Source: Prochlorococcus sp. AG-409-P03
Lineage (GTDB): Bacteria > Cyanobacteriota > Cyanobacteriia > PCC-6307 > Cyanobiaceae
Assembly (NCBI GenBank): GCA_003215295.1
Contig: QCKN01000004.1
Location: 1-64,000, forward strand
Reading direction: 5' to 3'
Length of the DNA stretch: 64,000 nucleotides
Below are positions 8,733-18,256 of the stretch, piece by piece. Made by a program: the position numbers and the translations under genes. Position 1 is the stretch's first letter, and every line of letters begins with the position of its first letter. A model generated the notes under the pieces. The model saw nothing but the letters and a program-made list of their open reading frames with translations, did not search any database and was not told the DNA's origin.

Positions 8733-9098
8733 ATGGCCAGGCCTAACTCCGTTGCTGCTATCCAATTCTTTCGGGGTGTAGATGAGCCTGTCGTACCAGA
8801 AATACGTCTCACAAGAAGCAGAGATGGAAGAACTGGTCAGGCTTTCTTTGTATTCGAACAGCCAGAAGCCTTAACAAAAGAAACAATTACTGATATCAGA
8901 GGAATGATTATGGTCGATGAAGAAGGTGAACTAGTAACCAGAGAGGTCAACGCTCGTTTTGTAAACGGGAATCCGAGTGCACTTGAAGCAACTTACAGCT
9001 GGAAAACAGAATTAGATTTTGAGCGATTCATGCGTTTTGCTAAGAGTTACGCGAGCAGTCACGGCTTGGGTTACTCACAAGCACCGGAACAAAAATAA
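8733..9098 (+). CDS. psb28: photosystem II assembly protein Psb28
   Basis: 121 residues matching the Psb28 (Psb13, Ycf79) family along its length: [25 protein letters not shown] at residues 8-32, then [17 protein letters not shown] and the [17 protein letters not shown] region. Psb28 is a peripheral thylakoid protein that binds early photosystem II complexes near CP47 during assembly and repair. AAGGA ends about 7 bases before the ATG. Only two bases separate its stop from the next gene, so it is probably co-transcribed with the two permeases. Confidence 0.94.
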   Translation: MARPNSVAAIQFFRGVDEPVVPEIRLTRSRDGRTGQAFFVFEQPEALTKETITDIRGMIMVDEEGELVTREVNARFVNGNPSALEATYSWKTELDFERFMRFAKSYASSHGLGYSQAPEQK

Positions 9099-9100
9099 CA

Positions 9101-10180
9101 GTGAAGTTTTCCAATTGGCTAGCACTATCTTTTCTAGTGGCCTCAGGACTACTTTTATGGAGTTTAAGAGAAATAATTATCCAGATTTTTGCAGGAATTG
9201 TTATAGCTATGGCATTTTGCACCCTAGTGGAAAAGATTCGTTCTCACCTACCTGTCCATCGACTAATTGCCTTAATAATTGCCCTATCAAGCCTTTTATT
9301 GATTCTCAGTCTGACAGTAATAATTGTAGTTCCACCCTTTACCAAAGAGTTTCAAGAATTAATTCTTCAACTACCCAATGCTGCCAGAACTTTATGGGAG
9401 ATTGCTGTAGGAGGAATAAATTCCTTAACTGACAAAATATATGGCGAGAATGCTGGACAGATACTAAGTGAGAAATTAATAACGAGTGGTATCACTAATT
9501 TACCTGACGGTTCAACTTTAGCGAGCGGAGTTGGTGACGGAATCAAAAAACTACTTGGCTTGGCTGGCAACCTCGGAAGTGGTTTTGTACAAATTATATT
9601 TATACTTGCTGTTAGTTTAATGATTTCGGTTCAGCCAAATGCTTACAGAGAAGTAGCAATACTTTTAATACCAGCATTTTACCGAAAAAGAGCACAGTCG
9701 ATACTTAGAAAATGCGGAGACTCCCTTAGTGACTGGATGGTAGGAGTATTAATAAGTTCACTTTGTGTTGCAATTTTAGCAGGTGTTGGGCTATCCATCT
9801 TAGGAGTTAAGCTTGTAATCGCCAATGCACTTCTTGCAGGAATGCTAAATATAATTCCAAATGTTGGGCCAGTAATTAGCACAATATTCCCAATGTCTGT
9901 AGCTCTCCTTGACGAACCCTGGAAGGCTATAGCTGTGCTTGGAATGTATATAGTAATTCAAAATCTTGAAAGCTATTTAATCACTCCTTCTATAATGCAG
10001 CATCAAGTTAAATTATTGCCAGGTTTAACTTTAATAGCACAGTTTATTTTTACAGTAATATTCGGTCCAATTGGTTTAATTCTTGCTCTTCCATTAGCAG
10101 TAGTTCTTCAAGTCCTTGTAAAAGAGATAATCATTCATGACCTACTAGATCCCTGGAAAAAGCAACGGCTAGCAAGATGA
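9101..10180 (+). CDS. AI-2E/PerM-family permease, copy 1
   Basis: 359-residue integral membrane protein of the AI-2E transporter (UPF0118, PerM) family. There are two or three membrane segments at the N-terminus, an amphipathic soluble stretch (about 75-165), and a C-terminal group of segments carrying the family pattern NIIPNVGPVISTIFP and the PSIMQHQVKLLPGLTL segment. Some members export AI-2 or act as Na+/H+ antiporters; the substrate here is unknown. The start is GTG at 9101, two bases after psb28. Its stop overlaps the next start (ATGA). Confidence 0.85.
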   Translation: MKFSNWLALSFLVASGLLLWSLREIIIQIFAGIVIAMAFCTLVEKIRSHLPVHRLIALIIALSSLLLILSLTVIIVVPPFTKEFQELILQLPNAARTLWEIAVGGINSLTDKIYGENAGQILSEKLITSGITNLPDGSTLASGVGDGIKKLLGLAGNLGSGFVQIIFILAVSLMISVQPNAYREVAILLIPAFYRKRAQSILRKCGDSLSDWMVGVLISSLCVAILAGVGLSILGVKLVIANALLAGMLNIIPNVGPVISTIFPMSVALLDEPWKAIAVLGMYIVIQNLESYLITPSIMQHQVKLLPGLTLIAQFIFTVIFGPIGLILALPLAVVLQVLVKEIIIHDLLDPWKKQRLAR

Positions 10181-11178
10181 GTTCGAGAGCCTTACTTGCT
10201 GTATTAACTCTTGTAGTTCTGGCTGTTCTTAGCTGGCAACTCCGATGGGTATTACTAGTCTTCTTTGGAGCTGTTGTACTTTCTGTAGCTCTCGATGTCT
10301 TAATTCAGAAACTGAGAAAAAAAATTCCAATACCTAGAGCAATGGCATTAGGTTTAGTACTTATTTTCCTGCTGATATGTGGAGCTTGTATTTTTCAACT
10401 ATTAGTTCCAGAATTAATAGCACAAATCAGTGAATTAGGACGTATTCTTCCAGATGTAATTGCAAAGCTCAAATCAATCATCTCAAACCAACCCAGGCTA
10501 GAAGGATTGCAACAATCTATTCCAGATCAATTTAGTTGGGAAAAAATACAACCAGTAGGATCAAAACTTCTTGGATTTGCAGGCGGAGCAGCCAACACTC
10601 TTCTGCAATTAGTACTTATAAGTCTACTTGCAATTCTTCTTGCCTTAGATCCAAATTCACATAGAAAAATAGTCATTGCTTCTACACCTCGCCCATTTCG
10701 TCATCATATGAGCAACGTACTTGATGACTGCAGGGCTGCTTTAGGTGGATGGCTTACAGGAATGACAATATCTGCTACAACCGTTTTTATGCTTACCTGG
10801 GCTGGCCTATCGCTATTAAAAATTCCTCTAGCTTTATTAAGTGCTCTTATATGTGGACTACTAACATTTGTGCCAACTATTGGGCCAACAACTGCATCCC
10901 TTTTACCAATAGGCATAGCTCTGATTAAATCTCCAACATTAATGGTTGAAGTTTTAATCCTAAGATTAGCAATTCAAAATCTAGAGGCCTTTCTTCTAAC
11001 CCCAGTACTACTAAGAAAGTCAGTAAATCTACTACCAACTGTAGCCTTAATGGCTCAATTAAGCCTAGGCGCCCTGCTAGGAATACCGGGTGTTCTTCTT
11101 GCTCTTCCTTTATCAGTAGTTATACAAGTTGGTATGCAAAAAATAATTATCAAAGAAATAATGGATAAATGGATTTAA
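10177..11178 (+). CDS. AI-2E/PerM-family permease, copy 2
   Basis: 333 residues, a paralogue of the gene just upstream with the same layout: N-terminal membrane segments, a short soluble region (about 80-130) and C-terminal segments with TFVPTIGPTTASLLP and PVLLRKSVNLLPTVAL at equivalent places. The shared architecture and the four-base ATGA overlap indicate tandem duplication followed by divergence and translational coupling. AI-2E permeases may oligomerise, so a heteromer is possible (inference). It is convergent with the small membrane gene at 11199, about 20 bases away. Confidence 0.85.
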   Translation: MSSRALLAVLTLVVLAVLSWQLRWVLLVFFGAVVLSVALDVLIQKLRKKIPIPRAMALGLVLIFLLICGACIFQLLVPELIAQISELGRILPDVIAKLKSIISNQPRLEGLQQSIPDQFSWEKIQPVGSKLLGFAGGAANTLLQLVLISLLAILLALDPNSHRKIVIASTPRPFRHHMSNVLDDCRAALGGWLTGMTISATTVFMLTWAGLSLLKIPLALLSALICGLLTFVPTIGPTTASLLPIGIALIKSPTLMVEVLILRLAIQNLEAFLLTPVLLRKSVNLLPTVALMAQLSLGALLGIPGVLLALPLSVVIQVGMQKIIIKEIMDKWI

Positions 11179-11198
11179 CTAGTTACTAGTAACCATAT

Positions 11199-11429
11199 CT
11201 ACACAGACCTACTACCATTCTTCTTGAAAATATTGGCCAAGATAGAAGGACTGGCCATTAAAACAAGTACAGAGAAAGGATGATGGTTAATGCAGAATAT
11301 TAAAGCTGTAAATGTAAAGTGCTCAAATATGATTTGAATCTCAGTACGCAAATCCCAAACAGCTATTAGAATCATCAGTAGAGGTAATAGTTTCAAAGAA
11401 ATTCTTGCGATTTGGTTCCTATGATTCAT
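11199..11429 (-). CDS. small membrane protein downstream of secF
   Basis: 76 residues with two hydrophobic stretches (LKLLPLLMILIAVW and FTFTALIFCI...FSVLVLMAS), so probably two membrane passes. It has a basic N-terminus (MNHRNQIARISLK) and C-terminus (FKKNGSRS). Its ATG overlaps the secF stop (ATGA), pointing to translational coupling with the SecDF translocase genes. Function is unknown; a role in protein export is only suggested by position. Confidence 0.6.
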   Translation of the reverse strand: MNHRNQIARISLKLLPLLMILIAVWDLRTEIQIIFEHFTFTALIFCINHHPFSVLVLMASPSILANIFKKNGSRSV

Positions 11430-12454
11430 TCATTACTACTTATTTGATTACTTAATACCTTCCTATTCTTTGCCCCATCAATACCCATGGTTAACAATGA
11501 GGGAGCTAATGCGATACTGGACCAGCTTCCAACAAGAACTCCTGAAGCAAGAGCAATTGCAAACCAGTATAAACTTGTTCCTCCAAACAAAATTAATGCA
11601 ATCAAAGGTAGCAATGTCGTACTACTCGTATATATCGTTCTTGTAAAAGTTGCAGATACAGCACGATCAATTTGCAAAGACAATGGTAATGCTTTATCTT
11701 TTTTAGAACGTTCACGAATTCTATCAAAAACAACAACTGTATCATTAACCGAGTACCCAGCAATTGTTAGAAGTGCTACAGCAAAAAGGCTGTCAATTTC
11801 AAGTGATACAAAGAATCCCAACCAGGCAAAAATACCACAAACAATTATCACATCATGGGTGAGTGCAACGAGAGCTAGGAAAGCAAATTTTTTGTCATAG
11901 CGAATACTAATGTAAAAAGCTATCCCTACAAATGCCACTAAAAGAGAGACGAGGCTGCTACGAAGTAATTGTCTCCCAAGAGTTGGTCCAATAGTTTCAA
12001 CAGACTGACCTCCTGACTCAAAAGGGCCAAACTCCTCAACAACGTGTTTAATCACAAATTCGGCCTGAGAAGCAGTTAAAAATGGCATCCGCAAAGCAAT
12101 AGCCTTCGAACCATCAAGCACTTGCACTCTGACTCGGGACAATGACGGAGCACTTTTCTCATTCTCTGGCTCTAATGACAAATTAGCCAAAGATTTTGAT
12201 ACACTAGAAGTATTAATACCTTCACAGGTTCTTTCACATCTCCTTTCTAGTTTTATTTGGGTTCCTCCTGTAAAATCAAGTCCTGGACGGAGAGGTGCTC
12301 CTATTGAAGGAGTAAACCAACAAACAAAAAGTCCTGCAAAACTAATTAAAACTGCAATTGCAGAAACCAACCAAATGCGACGTCGATTTCGAGAGATATA
12401 AAATCTAAGTTTGATATTGGTTTTGGAGCTATCCAATGGAGACGAGGAAGCCAT
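11426..12454 (-). CDS. secF: protein translocase subunit SecF
   Basis: 342-residue membrane protein with the SecF plan: one N-terminal membrane segment (about 25-45), a periplasmic domain beginning GLDFTGGTQIKLE, and a C-terminal bundle of five segments with GYSVNDTVVVFDRIRE. SecF acts with SecD to pull proteins through the SecYEG channel using the proton-motive force. I use the ATG at 12454; the TTG directly before it overlaps nothing and adds one residue. secD lies immediately upstream and a small membrane protein overlaps the end. Confidence 0.95.
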   Translation of the reverse strand: MASSSPLDSSKTNIKLRFYISRNRRRIWLVSAIAVLISFAGLFVCWFTPSIGAPLRPGLDFTGGTQIKLERRCERTCEGINTSSVSKSLANLSLEPENEKSAPSLSRVRVQVLDGSKAIALRMPFLTASQAEFVIKHVVEEFGPFESGGQSVETIGPTLGRQLLRSSLVSLLVAFVGIAFYISIRYDKKFAFLALVALTHDVIIVCGIFAWLGFFVSLEIDSLFAVALLTIAGYSVNDTVVVFDRIRERSKKDKALPLSLQIDRAVSATFTRTIYTSSTTLLPLIALILFGGTSLYWFAIALASGVLVGSWSSIALAPSLLTMGIDGAKNRKVLSNQISSNE

Positions 12455-12457
12455 CAA

Positions 12458-13945
12458 TCAAGCAGAAATAGAGGGGAGCTGATTTACAGGTAAGAAGTTA
12501 GTTGCACGCCTAAGAGACTGATATCCCATGAGGAACCTTAAAAGAGTGCGAGTACAACTAAGGGCTGTAAAAAGACTCAAAACAACGCCTATACCTAATG
12601 TCGCTGCAAAGCCTTTCACGAAGCCAGTACCTAATGAAAAAAGGGCTGTACAACTAATCAAAGTCGTCAAGTGACCGTCAACTATTGAGGAAAAAGCTTC
12701 TGCAAACCCCGTTTCTATTGAGCGAATCAGGCTGTTCCCTCTTCTAAGTTCATCTTTTAAACGCTCAAAAATAAGGACATTCGCATCAACAGCCATTCCA
12801 ATGCTGAGAATAAAGCCTGCAATCCCTGGGAGAGTAAGCGTTACAGGAAGCAATGAATACACAGCAAGGTTGAACAAGGTGTAAAGACACAACGCAACAA
12901 CAGCTACAAAACCTGCCAACCGATAGATCCCTAGCATAAAAACGGCAACCAAAAGAAGGCCAGAAAGTGCAGCTATAAGGCTACGGCGAATATTTTCAAC
13001 CCCCAAGCTGGGTCCAACAGTCCTGATCTCAATTATTTTCACTGGCAACGGTAAAGATCCACCTCTCAACTGAACTTCAAGATCTCGAGCAGCCTCAGCA
13101 CTAAAGTTTCCGCTGATAGTTGCAGCACCACCCGTGATCCCCGCAGCCTTAAATTGAGATCCAACACTAGCTTCACTTATAGATCTTCCATCAAGAACTA
13201 TGCCAAGCAATCTCCCAGTACCAGCAAGTGATTGAGTTAACTTGGCAAATTTTTCACCTCCTTCTTGATTAAAAGAAAGAGTTACTTCCCAACCAGCAAT
13301 ATTTTGTTCTTGCTGTCTACCAGCAGTTAAAAGATCTTTGCCCGTTAAGTAGGCAGGCTCATAAAGACTAACAATTTCATTATTCACTTTTTCAAGGATC
13401 TGTTCAACTTGTTCAAGGTCAGTTCCTTTCGCTCCTTTTATGCCCAAAGACTCCTGCACCTCCAAAAGTTGTTTGTTATTTATAGTCATATCTTCTGACT
13501 TATTTTTTGACTCCTGATTACTAGCCCCCTGCGTTTTAATTATTGCTCTTGCTTGTGAGCGTAATCTCCTAAGACTTTGCATTTGTTGCTCTGTATCTAC
13601 TTTTTGCGCTCTAAATTCAAGTAGAGCAGTTTCGCCAAGAACCCTTGCTGCTCTAGAGGGATCCTGCTCTCCAGGAAGCTCTAGGACTAATTGATCATCA
13701 CCAATGGTTTGCAATGTTGATTCGGCAACACCTAACCCATTAACTCGGCGATCTAAAACAGCTTTAACAGCCTCAACTTGCTCAGTTTTGACTCTTGGGA
13801 TTTCGTCTGTCGCTTGAACTTCTAGAGTGAGCTGACTACCACCACGAAGATCAAGCCCTAATTGAAGAGGATAACTAATACAAACAGCTGTCGCAGAAAT
13901 AGCTAAAGCAAGTATTAAGGCAAACCAACCTTGTTGTCGTGCCAT
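12458..13945 (-). CDS. secD: protein translocase subunit SecD
   Basis: 495 residues, first membrane segment at 5-25 followed by LGLDLRGGSQLTLEV, the SecD signature. A long P1 periplasmic domain (about 30-315) includes a Q/S/K-rich insertion near 145-160. Six C-terminal membrane segments carry GIAGFILSIGMAVDANVLIFERLKDE, the proton-conducting region. It is followed by secF three bases on and preceded by pdhB with a three-base gap, so pdhB-secD-secF appear to share one transcript. Confidence 0.96.
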   Translation of the reverse strand: MARQQGWFALILALAISATAVCISYPLQLGLDLRGGSQLTLEVQATDEIPRVKTEQVEAVKAVLDRRVNGLGVAESTLQTIGDDQLVLELPGEQDPSRAARVLGETALLEFRAQKVDTEQQMQSLRRLRSQARAIIKTQGASNQESKNKSEDMTINNKQLLEVQESLGIKGAKGTDLEQVEQILEKVNNEIVSLYEPAYLTGKDLLTAGRQQEQNIAGWEVTLSFNQEGGEKFAKLTQSLAGTGRLLGIVLDGRSISEASVGSQFKAAGITGGAATISGNFSAEAARDLEVQLRGGSLPLPVKIIEIRTVGPSLGVENIRRSLIAALSGLLLVAVFMLGIYRLAGFVAVVALCLYTLFNLAVYSLLPVTLTLPGIAGFILSIGMAVDANVLIFERLKDELRRGNSLIRSIETGFAEAFSSIVDGHLTTLISCTALFSLGTGFVKGFAATLGIGVVLSLFTALSCTRTLLRFLMGYQSLRRATNFLPVNQLPSISA

Positions 13946-13948
13946 TTA

Positions 13949-14932
13949 TTACAGCCCTTCCTGAACAATCTTCTGAGCAGTCTCCACAATCTGATGAGGC
14001 TGAATAATCGTCAAATTCTCAAGCTGCCCGTTATAAGGAGTTGGAATATCCTGACTCGATAGACGAACAGGCCTTGCATCCAAATCGTCAAAACATTTCT
14101 CAGTAATTAAAGCTATCAATTCGGCACCAATTCCTCCTGTCTTCATGCATTCCTCTACAACTATAACTCTATGAGTTTTCTCTATCGAACGACTTATCAA
14201 GTCCATATCAAAAGGTTTAAGACTTATCAAGTCAATAAGCTCTGCATCAATTCCTTTATCTTCTAACAACTCAACTGCCTTTAAGCAATGATGTCTCATT
14301 CTTGAATAAGTAAGGATTGTGACATCGGAGCCTTCTCTGACTAAGTCGGCTTGATCCAAAGCGCAAACATAGTCACCTTTAGGCAACTCCTCACTTAAGT
14401 TATAAAGCAAAACATGTTCAAAGAATAAAACTGGATTGTTATCCCTAATCGCCGCTTTCATAAGACCTTTAGCATTAGTGGGGGTACTGCATGCAACTAT
14501 CTTTATGCCTGGAACAGCATGAAAATAAGCTTCTAATCTCTGACTATGCTCTGCACCTAACTGTCGCCCAACACCACCAGGTCCTCTCACAACGGTAGGG
14601 ATGGTGTAATTACCACCACTCGTATACCTCAACATTCCCATATTGTTAGAAATCTGATTAAAAGCCAATAACAAAAATCCCATATTCATCCCTTCTACTA
14701 TCGGCCTTAAGCCTGTCATCGCAGCTCCAACAGCCATTCCTGTAAAGCTGTTCTCGGCAATAGGAGTATCTAGAACCCTTAATTCTCCATATTTCTCAAA
14801 TAAATCCTTGGTGACTTTGTAAGAGCCTCCATATTCGCCCACATCTTCACCCATCACACATACAAGTGGATCTTTAGCCATCTCTTCGTCGATGGCTTCG
14901 CGCAGAGCATTGAAAAGTAGAGTCCCAGTCAC
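13949..14932 (-). CDS. pdhB: pyruvate dehydrogenase E1 component, beta subunit
   Basis: 327 residues of the transketolase-like pyrimidine-binding plus C-terminal domain pair typical of E1-beta. Marks include [20 protein letters not shown] near residue 25, [20 protein letters not shown], and the C-terminal [14 protein letters not shown] block. With E1-alpha it decarboxylates pyruvate with thiamine diphosphate, feeding acetyl-CoA to lipids. The start is GTG at 14932, giving the family-normal N-terminus [14 protein letters not shown]. It heads the secD-secF run; a 31-codon ORF lies just upstream. Confidence 0.95.
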   Translation of the reverse strand: MTGTLLFNALREAIDEEMAKDPLVCVMGEDVGEYGGSYKVTKDLFEKYGELRVLDTPIAENSFTGMAVGAAMTGLRPIVEGMNMGFLLLAFNQISNNMGMLRYTSGGNYTIPTVVRGPGGVGRQLGAEHSQRLEAYFHAVPGIKIVACSTPTNAKGLMKAAIRDNNPVLFFEHVLLYNLSEELPKGDYVCALDQADLVREGSDVTILTYSRMRHHCLKAVELLEDKGIDAELIDLISLKPFDMDLISRSIEKTHRVIVVEECMKTGGIGAELIALITEKCFDDLDARPVRLSSQDIPTPYNGQLENLTIIQPHQIVETAQKIVQEGL

Positions 14933-14992
14933 GGTGTTAATTCAATCCGAAAGACAGGCTTAATAGGCCAAACTATCTCAGCCTGTGCCTCA

Positions 14993-15088
14993 TTATCCTC
15001 CTGCAGCAAATGTAAAGAGGAGTAATACTGATAGCAACATTCCTGGACTGAGTAGAAGAATCAATAAGCCAAGATCATGAAGCGTCAT
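14993..15088 (-). CDS. 31-residue single-pass membrane micro-protein
   Basis: An ATG-to-TAA frame (start 15088) encodes 31 residues, nearly all one membrane span: MTLHDLGLL, then a leucine-rich core with LLLSPGMLLSVLLLF, ending TFAAGG. Size and composition resemble the small photosystem, cytochrome b6f and NDH-1 subunits, but it matches none that I can recall (PetN, PsbM, PsaM, PetM and PsaI all differ). It sits on the same strand between a DUF3082 gene and pdhB with gaps of about 45 and 60 bases. No clear ribosome-binding site is visible. Confidence 0.45.
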   Translation of the reverse strand: MTLHDLGLLILLLSPGMLLSVLLLFTFAAGG

Positions 15089-15131
15089 CTAGAAAAAGCC
15101 CAAATGGCCTTAATAAGATAGTGATCAAAGA

Positions 15132-15491
15132 CTAATCTGCATCTACTGGCCTGGCATCAAACAAACTCCGAATGAATACAAGTGTCAAGCCAAGTCCTAT
15201 AAAGCCAAAGCTAAAAGTAGCTAAAAAACTTATCCCAATCACAAGTGTTTTGAAGCTAGTTGCAACACTTTGAGCGACGTCAGAGCTGTAATGAGGAGCA
15301 TGAACAGTGAAATAACGAACAATCGCCTGACTCAAACCAAGGCATAGCCACGCCAACAAGCCACTTGTAATTGCCCCTGACAAAAAACTCATTGGGCCTT
15401 TTCTAGGTTGAACATCAACATTCCCTTGAGAATCCTTGGATCGCTTTGACTCTCTCTGGCTAAAAGTTGCTTCTTTTTCCGAATCACTCAT
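15132..15491 (-). CDS. DUF3082 membrane protein
   Basis: About 119 residues. The first 35 are charged and probably cytosolic ([20 protein letters not shown]). Two membrane spans follow ([20 protein letters not shown] and [20 protein letters not shown]), with a loop [16 protein letters not shown] between. This fits DUF3082, a cyanobacteria/plastid family of unknown function. The ATG at 15491 is preferred: it overlaps the ispE end. A TTG or ATG twelve bases further upstream is less likely. Confidence 0.72.
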   Translation of the reverse strand: MSDSEKEATFSQRESKRSKDSQGNVDVQPRKGPMSFLSGAITSGLLAWLCLGLSQAIVRYFTVHAPHYSSDVAQSVATSFKTLVIGISFLATFSFGFIGLGLTLVFIRSLFDARPVDAD

Positions 15492-16446
15492 TTCCCAATT
15501 CAACTCCTTCTGTTCGAAACGAACAACACCAAGTGTCTAAACCTTCTTTTTCAAAGGCCTCTCGGTGACGATCCAAATCCCGCTGTGCCAAGCTTTTTCC
15601 TGGATAAAGAGCAAAGCAACTAGGGCCTGAACCACTCATTGCAAATGAAATAGCTCCTGGCAAGTTAGAAAGAAGCCTTAAAGCTTTACGTACTGCAGGC
15701 ACAACAGGAGCAACGACAAGCTCAAGATCGTTGTATAGAGGTGGCGGATCCTTGACACTCCAATTCTTCAGCCAACTCTTACTTCGGAGCAACTGTCTTC
15801 TCATTTCAAATTCAGCCTCACTCGTAAGGTATCTAGAACTATTCCTCTCGCGAGAGAGTCCATAAGCCCAAGGCGTTGAAACAGTCACTTTGGGATCTTT
15901 AACAAGTAATAGACCCATCGAGGTTCCTAAAGCCATTGAAGGTTCTAAGCATTCTCCTCTCCCAAAACACAACTGTGTTCCCCCTTCCAAACAAAAAGGA
16001 ACATCTGAGCCAATCTCAGATGCAATATCTTTTAATTCATCCTTAGAAAGCCCCGTTCCCCATAATTTATTAAGCCCTAACAAAGTTGCCGCAGCATCAC
16101 TGGAACCACCTGCCAGGCCCGCTCCAATAGGAATATTTTTTTGAAGGTAAATCGATGCACCAAGATTTCTACAGCCTGATCTTTCGCGCAACAAATTAGC
16201 CGCCCTAATAATCAAATTATCAGAACCTGTACTAAGACTTTGATCATCAGAAGTTAAATTAATAAATCGATCTTCAGATGGAGAGATCTCCAGGTAATCA
16301 GCTAAGTCAATGCTCTGCATAACCATTGCCAGCTCATGGAAATCATCACTTCTAATTCCTAGAACTTCCAGATGAAGGTTAACCTTTGCCGGAGCAACTA
16401 CTCTCAAGCAACCCTTCTTCTCCTCTGAACCCAAAAAATTACTCAT
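15484..16446 (-). CDS. ispE: 4-diphosphocytidyl-2-C-methyl-D-erythritol kinase
   Basis: GHMP-family kinase of the MEP isoprenoid pathway, 320 residues, phosphorylating CDP-methylerythritol at the 2-position. It shows [15 protein letters not shown] at the N-terminus, the ATP-binding loop [18 protein letters not shown] (residues about 105-122) and the C-terminal [13 protein letters not shown] glycine loop. The start overlaps the rsmA stop (ATGA) and its end overlaps the DUF3082 gene, so the three genes look translationally coupled. The pathway supplies carotenoids, phytol and quinone tails. Confidence 0.96.
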   Translation of the reverse strand: MSNFLGSEEKKGCLRVVAPAKVNLHLEVLGIRSDDFHELAMVMQSIDLADYLEISPSEDRFINLTSDDQSLSTGSDNLIIRAANLLRERSGCRNLGASIYLQKNIPIGAGLAGGSSDAAATLLGLNKLWGTGLSKDELKDIASEIGSDVPFCLEGGTQLCFGRGECLEPSMALGTSMGLLLVKDPKVTVSTPWAYGLSRERNSSRYLTSEAEFEMRRQLLRSKSWLKNWSVKDPPPLYNDLELVVAPVVPAVRKALRLLSNLPGAISFAMSGSGPSCFALYPGKSLAQRDLDRHREAFEKEGLDTWCCSFRTEGVELGNE

Positions 16447-17288
16447 GATTTTGAGTCAATGAAGTTACTAGTTTCATCAAAGCCCCTTGCAAGTTCCAAC
16501 CATGTCGAGACAGGTAATTCTTGAGGTCTTTGTTCAAGACTAATCCCTGCCCCTTTTGCAAAAAGCTCTAGTTCATAAGAAGAAAAAACTCTCCCCAAGG
16601 AATTCCGCAACATTTTTCTTCTTCCCAAAAAGGCAATACATAACAACGTTTCAACCTTCTTTTCCAAATCCAATGCCAAGCGTTCGTAGACTTTCAACGG
16701 TTTAATAGCAATCACCTGAGATTGAACCTTGGGAGGGGGGGAAAAACAATCAGGCGAAACAAAACAAACACTCTTACATTGAGCCAACAGTTGAATCTTA
16801 ACGCTCAAAGAACTAAAGCAACTATTTCCAGGCTTGGCGAGGATTCTATCCGCAACTTCCTTTTGAACAAGAAGCACTAAAAGATCATAATTTACCTCAG
16901 AATATTGTCCTAGACGACCTACTAATCGCTCTAATAGTGGCCCAGTTATATTATATGGAATATTTGCTACAACTTTATTAGCATATTCACCATTTGGAAG
17001 TTTTAACGAGGCAGAAAGTGCATCTCCTTCTATCAAAGAGAACCGAGGCTCATGTCCAAATCGTTTACGCAAACCAACCACCAAATCCCTATCAACCTCT
17101 ACCGCATGAATTGCAGTCGCATCAGTCCTCAACAATCTTTCGGTAAGAGCTCCCTTGCCTGGCCCAATCTCCAATACCCGATCAATATTATCCAAATCTG
17201 CAGCCGCCAAGATATTGTCCAGGACTGAGGAGTCCTTAAGCCAGTGCTGTCCAAATCTCTTCCTGGCTGCATGTCCTGAGAAAGGCAT
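16443..17288 (-). CDS. rsmA: 16S rRNA dimethyladenosine transferase RsmA/KsgA
   Basis: 281 residues. It dimethylates A1518 and A1519 in helix 45 of 16S rRNA during late small-subunit assembly. The N-terminus has FGQHWLKD, the SAM site [15 protein letters not shown] (about 40-54) and the catalytic motif NIPYNIT (about 110-116). The C-terminal helical domain follows, with [18 protein letters not shown] start. First gene of the minus-strand rsmA-ispE run; about 290 bases of AT-rich spacer with no supported gene lie upstream. Confidence 0.96.
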   Translation of the reverse strand: MPFSGHAARKRFGQHWLKDSSVLDNILAAADLDNIDRVLEIGPGKGALTERLLRTDATAIHAVEVDRDLVVGLRKRFGHEPRFSLIEGDALSASLKLPNGEYANKVVANIPYNITGPLLERLVGRLGQYSEVNYDLLVLLVQKEVADRILAKPGNSCFSSLSVKIQLLAQCKSVCFVSPDCFSPPPKVQSQVIAIKPLKVYERLALDLEKKVETLLCIAFLGRRKMLRNSLGRVFSSYELELFAKGAGISLEQRPQELPVSTWLELARGFDETSNFIDSKS

Positions 17289-17578
17289 AATTAAATAATT
17301 ACAAATACATTTTAAATGCTCAACTAGCTAAATCTATTTCAATAAGAACTACTCCTATTTCTAAAGCAGAATGCACTAATCTGGCTGCACATAATATTAT
17401 TCATTCTCAATTCTTAATTATACAAGATGGCAGTCCCAACAAGAAGCTACTACTTTAATCATCTAATGAATTCTCATTAAGCTGACAACAAATGTTTAAT
17501 TATTACCGATTTATTGCTTCCAGTACATCCATTCTTCCAATAACAGACTTAGGGTTTATGTACTCATAATCCATTGCA

Positions 17579-17842
17579 ATGCGTGCCCGCCTAATGGCAC
17601 TGGCCGCTGCTGCCCTCCTCCTCCTTTTGCCTTTCCAGGCAAGCTGGGCTGCCATCGATATCACAAAACCAGATGCCAATTCAATCAATCTTGACCTCCC
17701 TGACGCCCTGGCCGAAGACGACAGCTTTACAGACCTCCCTTTCGAACAGCTCCGCCAAGCCCTTAGAGAAGAAGTAGAGCACGATCCAAACAAACGGCTC
17801 ATACCCCACTCAACTAAGCGCTATAACCTACTAATTCGATGA
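17579..17842 (+). CDS. small exported protein, unknown
   Basis: 87 residues with a clear signal peptide (residues 1-25): MRARLM, a run of alanine and leucine, then FQASWAA before IDITKP. The mature part is short and acidic (DLPDALAEDDSFTDLPFEQLRQALREEVEHDP) and ends with a basic tail. Conserved-looking in marine cyanobacteria, but no function is recognised. Its stop overlaps the next gene's start (ATGA), so the two are coupled. An open frame on the opposite strand (17503-17802) is judged a shadow. Confidence 0.62.
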   Translation: MRARLMALAAAALLLLLPFQASWAAIDITKPDANSINLDLPDALAEDDSFTDLPFEQLRQALREEVEHDPNKRLIPHSTKRYNLLIR

Positions 17843-18234
17843 GCTTTGATTCTCACAGCCTTGAGCGTCTTCGCAAACTTGGCCGCACCCTTCCCAAATC
17901 AATAGCCAAACCCAATACAACCCAAGAAGTCGGCTTCCCGCAAAAAGCAAAACTTCATCCAATTGAAATTGAGAATGACCCTCAAGCACTTTTCCAAGAA
18001 CTTATGAAAGCAAGCCCAGATGGCAAAGTCCCTCCGCACTTGATAGATCGTCTTAAAAAGGTCGAAGAAAATAAGCTATCTCAAGACAATAATGATCTAA
18101 CGAAAGAAAGATCTGCTCCCAATAAACAAGGATCCAACACTTCCAGAAGATCTCAATACCACAAAGGCAACGAAGAAGACCTTTTATACACCTCCTTCGA
18201 AAGGTTACTTCTCGAAACCGAAGAAGAAATATAA
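17839..18234 (+). CDS. hypothetical polar protein
   Basis: 131 residues, soluble and low in hydrophobic residues, rich in K, E, N, Q and S; no motif recognised. The segment DPQALFQELMKASPDGKVPPHLIDRLKKVEENKL could form two helices, and the K/Q/S-rich stretch at about 95-118 looks disordered. ATG overlaps the stop of the exported protein upstream, and rlmH follows 22 bases later, so it probably belongs to an operon ending at rlmH. Confidence 0.6.
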   Translation: MSFDSHSLERLRKLGRTLPKSIAKPNTTQEVGFPQKAKLHPIEIENDPQALFQELMKASPDGKVPPHLIDRLKKVEENKLSQDNNDLTKERSAPNKQGSNTSRRSQYHKGNEEDLLYTSFERLLLETEEEI

Positions 18235-18256
18235 ACCCCTTCAGAAAAAATTACTT

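Noticed and set aside
9019-9432. Open frame of about 137 codons across the psb28-permease junction
   Set aside because: Shadow of two well-supported genes; composition (C, S, N rich) is not protein-like.
17503-17802. 99-codon minus-strand frame over the exported protein gene
   Set aside because: Its R/S/A run mirrors the leucine/alanine signal peptide read backwards; the plus-strand signal peptide and ATGA coupling are stronger.
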